Assembly: GCA_947458415.1 (NCBI GenBank)
Contig: CANGZG010000010.1
Coordinates: 1-24,606, forward strand
Source of the DNA: Comamonadaceae bacterium
GTDB lineage: Bacteria; Pseudomonadota; Gammaproteobacteria; Burkholderiales; Burkholderiaceae_C
Direction of reading: 5' to 3'
DNA length: 24,606 nt
Numbering within the stretch: the stretch's first letter is position 1; each line of letters starts with the position of its first letter. The notes below the pieces were generated by a model. That model worked only from the letters and a program-made list of their open reading frames with translations, had not been told where the DNA came from and did not search any database. Below are positions 7,048 through 14,654 of the stretch, one piece after another. The position numbers were made by a program, and so were the translations under genes.

Positions 7048-8448
7048 TCAGTGGTATTTCAAATGGTTCAAGCGAGAAATCGATTGCTCGTACAAGGCAT
7101 AGACTTTTTCACGCTGGGCATTGACATTGCTTTCATAGGTTTTGATGTCTTGTTCAATCGCTGTCAGCAATTGATTTTCTTTTTCGTTGTCCACACGTGG
7201 CAGGTTAACCGGGTTCAGGGCGGGCAAACTGTCAAAGTAACTCGGACGCAGACCATCTTCACGGGCAATTTCGTTTTCAATGCGAAATTTCCTGATCACG
7301 GCATACAGCACCACCTCGGTCTGGCTGATTTTGTCGGCACACTCTCGCAACAAGGCCTCTTTTTCAAGCAAGAGTTTTTTCAATGCCGCCGACAAATCAT
7401 GCAAAGTCTTGAACCCTTGATTGATCAAGTCCAGTTTGTCTTGCTTGAGTTCTTCGAGCTCTTCTTTGACTTCTTCAAATTCAGCGTCAAATTCGTCGCG
7501 GGTTTGGTGGCAACGTCGAACCATGGCGCCATAACCCGGGTAAATGTCATCAATGGTCAGTCCATCAAAAATAGCCGCGATGGCAAAACCCAAGGAAATG
7601 GCCACCAAAAACCAAGATACCAAATCGTTCAAGCCAAAGAAATGCGTTTGCATGGCCTCCCACGCCTGCTGCGTCGGGTTGGTTGCACCGGCCATCAATT
7701 GCTCGCGGATATGACCGATGGACATGGCCACCATCAACATGAAGCATGCAGCGAACAAAACCGAAACAGCGCCAAACATTTTCCCTGCGACCGGCTTGCT
7801 CACGATCCACGGCACAGCAAATTTGCCCAAGAAAAAACATCCCAACACATTGATGCCCGCCAACAGCGCCGCATAAACAAACCCACCGATCAAACCAGAG
7901 CTCAGGCCTTCAGCAAAAAAATTGGCGTTCAACACGCCCTCGATGGCCACCAAAAAAACCAAGATGGAATAACGCAAGACCAAACCAGATGAGGTGGGGT
8001 AGTTGGCTTCCCGCTCCAAGCCGTTCTTCTTTTTGAATATTTCCAGTTCTTTGAAACGGACCATGGCGTTGTAAGCCAGTTTTTTCAACCAATCGCCTTG
8101 CTCGTCCATGAGTTTGCGGGTTTGCCTTTCAAACTCCGCATTCAACGCATCCGATTGCAAGGCTTTGTAATTGAGTTCCATGCCCACGACCTTGGACTGG
8201 ATGCTTTCCGATTGGCGAACGTGATGGCGCTGAATTTCTTCACGCATCAAATTCAAATGTTCGACCACTTCAATTTCTTTTTGGGTGGGCTTTTTTTCGT
8301 GAAAGGATGGCAGACCCATCGAAGCCAAGCGCTTGGCCTCTTTGACCATTTGGAATTTTTCAACGATGGAATCAATTTCCAAAGACAAGTTTTCCGGCCT
8401 AGCAGGTTGCCTGGAAAACAATTGCTTCAACCACGCCATGACCCGCAT
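7048..8448 (-). CDS. Four-pass membrane protein with long cytoplasmic coiled coils, first gene of the J-domain/vWA operon
   Basis: I start at the ATG at 8446-8448, which has GAGG eight bases upstream; ATGs at 8454 and 8439 are alternatives. The 466-residue product has an N-terminal soluble region of about 155 residues rich in charged helices (QKEIEVVEHLNLMREEIQRH). Four membrane segments follow (about residues 160-177, 185-209, 226-245 and 278-296). After them comes a long coiled coil (about 316-380) starting with FDAEFEEVKEELEELKQDK, then more helix to the end. Both ends should be cytoplasmic. I know no family for it; the layout suggests a membrane scaffold or mechanosensing platform, but that is speculation. 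It is the promoter-proximal gene of the four-gene unit, 13 bases before the vWA-like gene. Confidence 0.75.
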   Translation of the reverse strand: MRVMAWLKQLFSRQPARPENLSLEIDSIVEKFQMVKEAKRLASMGLPSFHEKKPTQKEIEVVEHLNLMREEIQRHHVRQSESIQSKVVGMELNYKALQSDALNAEFERQTRKLMDEQGDWLKKLAYNAMVRFKELEIFKKKNGLEREANYPTSSGLVLRYSILVFLVAIEGVLNANFFAEGLSSGLIGGFVYAALLAGINVLGCFFLGKFAVPWIVSKPVAGKMFGAVSVLFAACFMLMVAMSIGHIREQLMAGATNPTQQAWEAMQTHFFGLNDLVSWFLVAISLGFAIAAIFDGLTIDDIYPGYGAMVRRCHQTRDEFDAEFEEVKEELEELKQDKLDLINQGFKTLHDLSAALKKLLLEKEALLRECADKISQTEVVLYAVIRKFRIENEIAREDGLRPSYFDSLPALNPVNLPRVDNEKENQLLTAIEQDIKTYESNVNAQREKVYALYEQSISRLNHLKYH

Positions 8449-8746
8449 GCCCATTACCTCAACCCATACATGTCAGTGTGACAAATTCGAACAAGACCGG
8501 TGGCCTGGTTCAAAGCATTGAATATTTATTCTTTTTCATTCTACTGAGTTTGTGGTTTTAACCACCCTCCAAATTCAATTCAAAAGTACACATCCCGCAA
8601 GTCACTGACCGCACTGAATGGGTGCAATACAACACAACTTGGTGCATGCCATGCCGCTCAGAGCCACAGTGGAGGCCTGAATCAACAAACCCAGCCCGGC
8701 ATGAAGCATGCTTTGACTCTGTGAAGCAGTTCAACACAGGATGGCA
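8449..8746. other. Divergent intergenic region between the J-domain operon and the Anbu cluster
   Basis: About 298 bases lie between the two start codons and hold no convincing gene. The part next to the minus-strand operon is AT-rich (about 8519-8560) and probably carries its promoter. GTGGTT-TT-AACCAC (8552-8565) is a perfect 6-base inverted repeat, and AAGCATGCTT (8704-8713) a perfect 10-base palindrome about 34 bases before the ATP-grasp gene. I could not find a good -35/-10 pair with correct spacing. The palindromes are operator candidates only. Confidence 0.45.
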
Positions 8747-10168
8747 ATGGGCAATCACATATTCAACGAAATGAGCGATGAAAGTGGCTTTGCCCGCCCG
8801 CATTACGAGACATTCGATCAGTGGCTCAAAGGCATTTCTCGCGAGACTGTGCAAGTCAAGCAAACCGAAGCGGATTTGATTTTCAGACGCACTGGCATCA
8901 CTTTTTCGCTCAACGGTGACGAGGACGGCACAGAGCGGCTGATTCCGTCAGACCTGATTCCCCGCATCATCCATGGCAAAGAATGGGCGCACCTTGAAAA
9001 GGGCTTGGTTCAGCGTGTCAAAGCCATCAACATGTTTTTGCATGATGTCTACCATCAACAAAACATCCTCAAAGCCGGTTTGATTCCCTCGGAGCAAGTG
9101 CTGGCCAATGCGCAATTCATGCCCATGATGCTGGGACTGGATTTGCCGCATCAAATTTATGCGCACATTGCAGGTGTTGACATTGTTCGTCACTCTGACG
9201 GCGACTTTTATGTACTGGAAGACAACTTGCGTGTGCCCTCAGGCGTGTCTTACATGTTGAGCAATCGGCTGTTGATGATGCGCTTGTTTCCCGATTTGTT
9301 TCGACGCTATGCGGTCAGGCCAGTCGAGCATTACCCTGCGCTCTTGTTGCAAACATTGCGCTCAGCCAGTTGGGTAGACCAACCCACGGTGGTTTTGCAC
9401 ACACCAGGACGTTTCAACAGCGCTTATTTTGAGCACGCATTTTTGGCCAAGCAAATGGGCATTGAATTGGTTGAAGGTTCAGACTTGTTTGTCAGGCAAG
9501 GGCATGTCTACATGCAAACCACCGAAGGCCCGCAACAAGTGGATGTGATTTACCGCCGTGTTGACGATATTTACATGGACCCACTGAGTTTCGAGCCCGG
9601 CTCCTTGATTGGCGTGCCTGGTCTGGCATCGGTTTACCGCCAAGGGAATGTGGTGATCGCCAATGCCTTGGGCACGGGCGTGGCAGACGATAAATCGATT
9701 TACCCGTACGTGCCAGACATGATTCGGTTTTATTTGGATGAATCCCCCATTCTCAACAATGTTCAAACATGGCAATGTCGCAAACCGGATGAACTCTCTT
9801 ATGTATTGGCCAATTTGTCGCAACTCGTGGTCAAGGAAGTGCATGGTGCGGGCGGTTATGGCATGTTGGTGGGACCGACTGCGAGCAAATCAGAAATTGA
9901 CAGTTTTGCCAAGCGACTCAAAGCGCATCCGGACAATTACATTGCGCAGCCCACACTGAGTTTGTCGGCGTGTCCGATTTTTGTGGACCAAGGTATCGCG
10001 CCCAGACACATTGACCTGCGTCCTTTTGTATTGATGGGCAAGGACACTCGGATCGTGCCCGGCGGCTTGACCCGTGTGGCATTGCGCGAAGGCTCGTTGG
10101 TGGTGAACTCCTCCCAAGGTGGCGGCACCAAAGACACCTGGGTCTTGGAAGACGAGGAGACACTGTGA
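8747..10168 (+). CDS. Circularly permuted ATP-grasp protein of the Anbu cluster
   Basis: The 473-residue product is a circularly permuted ATP-grasp protein (CP_ATPgrasp, formerly DUF404/DUF407). These enzymes join a carboxylate to an amine through an acyl-phosphate and are predicted peptide or amide ligases. Marks of the family are HYETFDQWLKGI near the start, the GVDIVRHSDGDFYVLEDNLR segment (about residues 143-162) followed by PSGVSYMLSNR, VDVIYRRVDDIYMDP, GVPGLASVYRQGNVVIANALG, VKEVHGAGGYGMLVGP, DLRPFVLMG and a C-terminal GGTKDTWVL. An AGG at 8738-8740 sits six bases before the ATG at 8747, which I prefer to the ATG at 8741; an ATG at 8771 is also possible. Its TGA overlaps the next start. 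In known Anbu clusters this gene sits with alpha-E, transglutaminase and Anbu, as here. Confidence 0.9.
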   Translation: MGNHIFNEMSDESGFARPHYETFDQWLKGISRETVQVKQTEADLIFRRTGITFSLNGDEDGTERLIPSDLIPRIIHGKEWAHLEKGLVQRVKAINMFLHDVYHQQNILKAGLIPSEQVLANAQFMPMMLGLDLPHQIYAHIAGVDIVRHSDGDFYVLEDNLRVPSGVSYMLSNRLLMMRLFPDLFRRYAVRPVEHYPALLLQTLRSASWVDQPTVVLHTPGRFNSAYFEHAFLAKQMGIELVEGSDLFVRQGHVYMQTTEGPQQVDVIYRRVDDIYMDPLSFEPGSLIGVPGLASVYRQGNVVIANALGTGVADDKSIYPYVPDMIRFYLDESPILNNVQTWQCRKPDELSYVLANLSQLVVKEVHGAGGYGMLVGPTASKSEIDSFAKRLKAHPDNYIAQPTLSLSACPIFVDQGIAPRHIDLRPFVLMGKDTRIVPGGLTRVALREGSLVVNSSQGGGTKDTWVLEDEETL

Positions 10169-11118
10169 TGTTGTCGCGTGTGGCCGCTCAACTCTATTGG
10201 TTATCCCGCTATTTGGAACGCGCTGAAAACATGGCGCGCATTTTGGAAGTCGGACAGTCATTCGCTTTGTTGTCATCGTCTGACAGCAGCCGCGCCGCGC
10301 CTGAGACGGTCAGCGAACCTTTGGTCATCACCGACACCTTGGCAGCGTTCGAGTCCACTGGCCGAGCCATGCGTTCAGACCAAGTCGCTCAATTTTTGGC
10401 TTGGGACCCTGACCATCCCTCCTCTATCTTCAACTGCATACAGTCGTGCCGCGAAAACGCTCGGTCTGTGCGAGGCGCCATGACCGTGGAGATGTGGGAA
10501 TGCATCAACGACACTTGGCTCGAGCTACTGGCGCGCAAAAAGAAAAACAAAGGTCCCGAGCATCCTGTGGACTCCGGTTTTTTCGAATGGATCAAACAAC
10601 GCTCGCATTTGTTCAGAGGCGTGACATTCGCCACCATTCAGCGCGACCAACCCTATCACTTCATTCGACTGGGCACTTACTTGGAACGGGCTGACAACAC
10701 GGCGCGGATTTTGAGTGTGAAAACACAAATCGAACAAGCCGAAGGCAATGACTTGGTAGATGACTATTACCGTTTGGGTGCGGTGCTTCGCTCGGTCAGT
10801 GCGCTGGAGGCTTACCGCGACACCTACCGTGATGCCATCGACGCTGACCGCGTGTCTGAATTGTTGATCTTCAACCCCAGAGTTCCCCGCTCGCTGCATT
10901 TTTGTTTAGATGAAACCGCGTACATCTTGAATCAATTGCCACAGCAAACTGGCCGTGAGGCTCGCAAACGTTGCGCCAATTTACTGACACATTTAAGGTA
11001 CGGCAGCTTGACTGAGGTCTATGAAAGCGGCTTGGAAAATTATTTGGAGATGTTTGTGAAAGAAAACATTGCGCTGGCCGAATCGGTTCAAACCGACTAC
11101 TTGGAATCCATCGCATGA
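10168..11118 (+). CDS. Alpha-E domain protein of the Anbu cluster
   Basis: This 316-residue all-helical protein belongs to the alpha-E family (formerly DUF403). It contains two copies of the same helix signature: YWLSRYLERAENMARIL near the start and LGTYLERADNTARIL around residues 170-185, suggesting an internal duplication. WECINDTWLEL and the HFCLDETAYILNQLP stretch are also typical. Alpha-E proteins have no proven catalysis that I know; they are predicted partners of circularly permuted ATP-grasp enzymes. I use the ATG at 10168, sharing one base with the upstream TGA (TGATG), with GAGGAGA about eight bases before; a GTG at 10165 is possible. It overlaps the transglutaminase gene by four bases (ATGA), so the genes are translationally coupled. 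Confidence 0.9.
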   Translation: MLSRVAAQLYWLSRYLERAENMARILEVGQSFALLSSSDSSRAAPETVSEPLVITDTLAAFESTGRAMRSDQVAQFLAWDPDHPSSIFNCIQSCRENARSVRGAMTVEMWECINDTWLELLARKKKNKGPEHPVDSGFFEWIKQRSHLFRGVTFATIQRDQPYHFIRLGTYLERADNTARILSVKTQIEQAEGNDLVDDYYRLGAVLRSVSALEAYRDTYRDAIDADRVSELLIFNPRVPRSLHFCLDETAYILNQLPQQTGREARKRCANLLTHLRYGSLTEVYESGLENYLEMFVKENIALAESVQTDYLESIA

Positions 11119-11918
11119 AGCTGCATGTCTTTCACGAAACCAGCTATCGGTACGACCAACTGATCCGCCGCAGCATTCAAATGCTGCGCATGACGCCACC
11201 CAAAACGCAACGCCAACACATCCAGCAATGGCAACTCGATTTGCCTGGCAAAGCCACGCCATGGACCGATGCATTTGGCAACCTGTGTCACTGCTTGGTG
11301 CTGGAGAACCCCACCCAAGACATTGTGCTGCGCGCGCGTGGCACGGTCGAGTTAAACCAGACGGACCAAGGCGAACCAGAGGGCGCTGTACCGCACACCG
11401 TGTTCTTGCGACCCACCAAACTCACCAGCGTCGACCCAGCCATCACTGCATTCATTGAGCCTTTCAGAGCCACGGTCAAATCGCGACCCTACATGGGTTT
11501 GCACGATGTCATGTTGGCTTTGCTCGAACGCATGCCCTATGAAACTGGCATCACCCATGTTGGTGATTCCGCCAGCCAATCATTTGCCAAAGGCAAAGGC
11601 GTCTGCCAGGACCATACGCACGTGTTTTTGGCCTGCGCTCGTTACCTGGGTTTGCCTGCACGCTATGTCAGTGGGTATTTGCATTCTGCACACAACGAGC
11701 AAGTGGCCAGCCATGCCTGGGCGGAAGCGTGGGTAGGTTCACGCTGGATTGGCTACGACGTGAGCAACTCCACTGATGCTGACCAAGGGCATATTCGTCT
11801 GGCACATGGCCTGGACTATGAGGACGCTGGTCCCGTCAGAGGTGTTCGCATTGGGGGCGGCGCAGAAACCATGCACAGTTATGCAAAAGTAGAATCTGGC
11901 GTTCATACTCAGCAATAA
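11115..11918 (+). CDS. Transglutaminase-like cysteine peptidase of the Anbu cluster
   Basis: The 267-residue product has the bacterial transglutaminase N-terminal region (MKLHVFHETSYRYDQLIRRS, about residues 1-85) and a transglutaminase-core domain. The catalytic triad is visible: Cys 164 in GKGVCQDHTH, His 200 in SHAWAEAWV and Asp 215 in GYDVSN, followed by DQGHIRLAHGLDYEDAGPVRG. Bacterial members of this type are thought to act as cysteine peptidases or amide hydrolases rather than cross-linkers. No signal peptide is seen, so it is probably cytoplasmic. In this cluster it is predicted to cleave amide or peptide bonds made by the ATP-grasp partner. It begins within the alpha-E gene (ATGA) and ends nine bases before Anbu. 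Confidence 0.92.
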   Translation: MKLHVFHETSYRYDQLIRRSIQMLRMTPPKTQRQHIQQWQLDLPGKATPWTDAFGNLCHCLVLENPTQDIVLRARGTVELNQTDQGEPEGAVPHTVFLRPTKLTSVDPAITAFIEPFRATVKSRPYMGLHDVMLALLERMPYETGITHVGDSASQSFAKGKGVCQDHTHVFLACARYLGLPARYVSGYLHSAHNEQVASHAWAEAWVGSRWIGYDVSNSTDADQGHIRLAHGLDYEDAGPVRGVRIGGGAETMHSYAKVESGVHTQQ

Positions 11919-11927
11919 AGCATTGAC

Positions 11928-12659
11928 ATGACTTACTGTGTTGGAATGGTTCTCGACGAAGGACTGGTTTTCGCTTCAGACTCTCGCACCAACGCGGGTG
12001 TGGACCATGTGTCCACCTTTTGCAAGATGACAGTCATTGAGTCGCCCGGCCAAGGGGTGATCGTCATGCTCAACAGCGGCAACCTGGCCACCACCCAACA
12101 AGTCATCAGCCGCATCAAGCAGCACGCCATCGATACCGAACAACCGCTGACCTCTCACAGTTCCATGTTCAGCGTGGCTGAATTGCTTGGCAGGGAACTG
12201 CGAAAAACCATTTCGCACACCATGAACGAGGCCCCAGAGCAAAGCGATGTGGATTTTTCAGCCACCTTTTTGGTGGGCGGGCAACTCAAAGGTGAAGCGC
12301 CGCGACTGTTCATGGTCTACCCTCAAGGCAATTTCATCGAATCCACCGTTGACACGCCTTTTTTTCAAATCGGTGAAAGCAAATATGGCAAACCCATTTT
12401 GGACCGAGTGATTCAACCCGGCATCAGCATGTCTCAGGCGATCAAATGCGCGTTGGTGTCGTTTGACTCCACCATCAAAAGCAATTTGTCAGTGGGTTTA
12501 CCGATTGATGTCGCCATGGTCAAAACCCATGATTTGCGCGTCACAAAACGCCACCGCATTGATGCGGATGACGCATACTTCCGCGATTTACGCAGCAGCT
12601 GGAGCCAAGGTTTGCGACAGGTATTTGGACAGCTGCCAGATCCGCATTGGTTGGCTTAA
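11928..12659 (+). CDS. Anbu proteasome-like peptidase
   Basis: The 243-residue product is an Anbu (ancestral beta-subunit) protein, an N-terminal-nucleophile hydrolase related to proteasome beta subunits and HslV. It starts MTYCVGMVLDEGLVFASDSR, so removal of Met would expose Thr as nucleophile. Counting from that Thr, Asp 17 (in ASDSR) and Lys 32 (in TFCKM) fall at the usual active-site places. VIVMLNSGNLATTQQVI, a strand ATFLVGGQL, FFQIGESKYGKPILDR and NLSVGLPIDVAMV are typical of the family. Anbu forms self-assembled rings; its protein substrate and unfoldase, if any, are unknown to me. No ATPase gene is seen nearby. Its TAA overlaps the BLUF gene's TAA on the other strand. Confidence 0.93.
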   Translation: MTYCVGMVLDEGLVFASDSRTNAGVDHVSTFCKMTVIESPGQGVIVMLNSGNLATTQQVISRIKQHAIDTEQPLTSHSSMFSVAELLGRELRKTISHTMNEAPEQSDVDFSATFLVGGQLKGEAPRLFMVYPQGNFIESTVDTPFFQIGESKYGKPILDRVIQPGISMSQAIKCALVSFDSTIKSNLSVGLPIDVAMVKTHDLRVTKRHRIDADDAYFRDLRSSWSQGLRQVFGQLPDPHWLA

Positions 12660-13111
12660 CTGCCCAACGGGCCAGATTGGATCTCTGACAGCATCTGCGA
12701 CAACATGCGTTGTTGCTTTTCATCTGCAGATTGCTGCAGCGCATCTTCCAGCACTTCGCGAATGTCTGCCGCTTCCACCCATTCCATGTCCCATTCTGGA
12801 AAGAGTCGATCGCGTATGTCGTCCTCTTGGCTCAACACCACCAGGTTGGTGTGTCGCGTGTCCGCAGCAATGCGCGCCAACAAGCCGGTGACATTGTCAC
12901 GCGGCCCTTCGAGCCATTGAAAAAAGATTCCTTGCCCAAACACCAACAAGCCAGTGATGCCCAGCCTGGGGTTGTGATGTCGGGCCGTGGCGATGATGCT
13001 GGCAATGACTTCATCGTCCAAGTCTGCAGACGCTTGACTGCAATAGACCAAATTGTGAATGGAACGGCCCGATTGGCCTTCGTCGTTTTGCGATGCGTAT
13101 ATGGGGTTCAC
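12656..13111 (-). CDS. BLUF-domain blue-light sensor
   Basis: The 151-residue protein is a single BLUF domain, which binds FAD non-covalently and switches a hydrogen-bond network around a Tyr-Gln pair under blue light. All key residues are present: Tyr 23 in LVYCSQAS, Asn 47 in HHNPRLGITGLLVF, Gln 65 in FFQWLEGP, plus Trp 107/Met 109 in PEWDMEW. The spacing between Tyr, Asn and Gln is the same as in AppA. There is no effector domain, only a short helical tail (LEDALQQSADEKQQRMLSQM), so output must go through a partner. The start is a GTG at 13111, overlapping the flavin reductase TGA (GTGA), and adds about 18 residues before the first strand. The two genes should be coupled. The stop shares bases with the stop of convergent Anbu. 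Confidence 0.93.
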   Translation of the reverse strand: MNPIYASQNDEGQSGRSIHNLVYCSQASADLDDEVIASIIATARHHNPRLGITGLLVFGQGIFFQWLEGPRDNVTGLLARIAADTRHTNLVVLSQEDDIRDRLFPEWDMEWVEAADIREVLEDALQQSADEKQQRMLSQMLSEIQSGPLGS

Positions 13112-13626
13112 GGGCGTAACGGCACCACTGCTTTGTATTCACCGCCTCCATAGGCCAGGGGTTGTTTGTCAAACGTCTGAATGCGTTCAACGCGGCCAAT
13201 GAACAGCACATGGTCTCCGCCGGGGTGCGTGGCCTCTAAGCTGCATTCCAAATACGCCACACAACCATCTATCAACGGCACACCGCCCAATCCAAGGGTG
13301 TGTTTGATGCCCTCGAATCGATCAATACCGGATGACGCAAAACGGTTAGACACAGGCATTTGATCTTGCGCCAAGATGTTCACAGCGAAGCGGGGGGCGT
13401 ATTGATAAGTCTTGAAACTTCTGGCGTTCAAACGCAAGCTCCACACAATCAATGGCGGTGACAGCGACAGCGAGCTGAACGAGTTGGCGGTGATGCCTTC
13501 AGGTTGACCCTCTGCATCAAGGGCGGTGATGACGGTCACGCCTGTGACAAATGTGCCCAAGCATCGTCGCAGTTCCATCGGGTCGAGTGCGGGCAATGCC
13601 ACTGGGTTGTCTGTCATGACGGTCAT
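13108..13626 (-). CDS. Flavin reductase-like FMN-binding protein
   Basis: The product from the ATG at 13626 is 172 residues, the usual size for the flavin reductase family (Flavin_Reduct); an ATG at 13617 is the alternative start. The open frame reaches to 13947, but that upstream part has no family character and overlaps the divergent lyase gene. Marks include LRRCLGTFVTGVTVITA, GITANSFSSLSLSPPLIVWSL (flavin and dimer region), FAVNILAQDQ, RFEGIKHTLGLGGVPLIDG and GDHVLFIGRVE. Enzymes of this family use NAD(P)H to reduce FMN or FAD, often as the partner of a two-component monooxygenase. No such oxygenase is adjacent; instead the gene is coupled to a BLUF sensor, which may be chance or a flavin-linked function. 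Confidence 0.88.
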   Translation of the reverse strand: MTVMTDNPVALPALDPMELRRCLGTFVTGVTVITALDAEGQPEGITANSFSSLSLSPPLIVWSLRLNARSFKTYQYAPRFAVNILAQDQMPVSNRFASSGIDRFEGIKHTLGLGGVPLIDGCVAYLECSLEATHPGGDHVLFIGRVERIQTFDKQPLAYGGGEYKAVVPLRP

Positions 13627-13779
13627 ATGTTTGGGGTGGGTAAGCAACAGTGCGACATGGCACGAAGCCCTTATTGTCGGCGATGTAAGCCACCAGCATT
13701 CAAAGCGCACACGACGACCCTGCGACGTGGTCGAAAGTGGGTTTGTTAGCATGCAAGCCTCTTTGTAGGAACACTGCCC

Positions 13780-14652
13780 ATGACGCTCAAATCCCTGCTG
13801 TTCGTGCCTGGCGACAGCGAGAAAAAAATGGCCAAAGCCGCCAGCACGGGCGCCGATGCTTTGCTGCTGGATTTGGAAGATGCGGTGTCGCAAGACCGTT
13901 TGCCCACGGCGCGAGGTTTGGTGCTGGACTATTTGAAATCCCACCACCGGTCACACCAACAAGTGTGGGTTCGCATCAATCCGCTCAACACGCCTCTGGC
14001 CCTGCCCGACTTGGTCGCGGTGATGGCTGGCAAACCCGATGGCATCGTCTTGCCCAAACCCTTGAACGCCAGTGATGTGCAACAACTCGATCACTTTCTC
14101 AGTGCATTGGAGCAACGCGAAGGCATCCCTTCAGGCCATACGCGGATACTGCCCGTGGCGACCGAAGTGGCTGGCGCGTTGTTTGCGTTGGACTCGTATG
14201 CCGGTTGTTCTGCGCGGCTGGCAGGTTTGACTTGGGGCGCAGAGGACTTGGCCACTTCAGTAGGCGCCAGCACCAACAAAAAAGACAACGGAGAATTTGA
14301 CGACACCTTTGTCTTGGCGCGTTCCCTGTGCTTGTTGGCGGCTGCGCATGCGGGTGTGCAAGCCATCGATACGCTAAACGTTGACTTTCGCGATGCCCAA
14401 AGCCTGCGAGCAGATGTTCAACGCGCCAGACGACAAGGCTTCAGCGGTAAATTGGCGATTCACCCCGACCAGGTAGCCATCATCAACCAAGGCTTTCAAG
14501 CCACACCTGAAGAATTGCAACATGCCCAACGCATCGTTGATGCGTTTGCCCAAGCGGCTGGTGCAGGTGCGGTTCAACTCGATGGCAAGATGATCGACAA
14601 ACCTCACCTGACACATGCATTGCGTTTACTCGCAACACCACAAGGACATTGA
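13780..14652 (+). CDS. HpcH/HpaI aldolase, CitE-like CoA-ester lyase
   Basis: The 290-residue protein is a CitE-like lyase, a TIM-barrel that cleaves or forms 3-hydroxyacyl-CoA esters such as malyl-CoA, beta-methylmalyl-CoA or citramalyl-CoA. Family motifs are SLLFVPGDSEKKMAKA, ADALLLDLEDAV (metal-binding acidic residues), VWVRINPLNT, GIVLPKPLN, VATEVAGALFAL, AGLTWGAEDLATSVGA and FSGKLAIHPDQVAIIN. The length fits short single-domain members and not the citrate-lyase beta subunit of a CitDEF complex, since citD and citF are absent. It is followed immediately by a MaoC hydratase, starting two bases after its stop. That pair occurs in itaconate degradation (citramalyl-CoA lyase with itaconyl-CoA hydratase) and in the glyoxylate/methylmalyl-CoA routes; I cannot choose between them. 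Confidence 0.9.
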   Translation: MTLKSLLFVPGDSEKKMAKAASTGADALLLDLEDAVSQDRLPTARGLVLDYLKSHHRSHQQVWVRINPLNTPLALPDLVAVMAGKPDGIVLPKPLNASDVQQLDHFLSALEQREGIPSGHTRILPVATEVAGALFALDSYAGCSARLAGLTWGAEDLATSVGASTNKKDNGEFDDTFVLARSLCLLAAAHAGVQAIDTLNVDFRDAQSLRADVQRARRQGFSGKLAIHPDQVAIINQGFQATPEELQHAQRIVDAFAQAAGAGAVQLDGKMIDKPHLTHALRLLATPQGH

Positions 14653-14654
14653 AC

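Noticed and set aside
7033..7992. A 319-residue open frame opposite the coiled-coil membrane protein
   Set aside because: Its Gln- and Phe-rich translation is what Glu/Lys-rich coiled-coil codons give in antisense; the minus-strand gene fits the operon spacing.
13627..13947. An N-terminal extension of the flavin reductase
   Set aside because: It would overlap the divergent CitE-like gene and has no family similarity; starting at 13626 gives the standard length.
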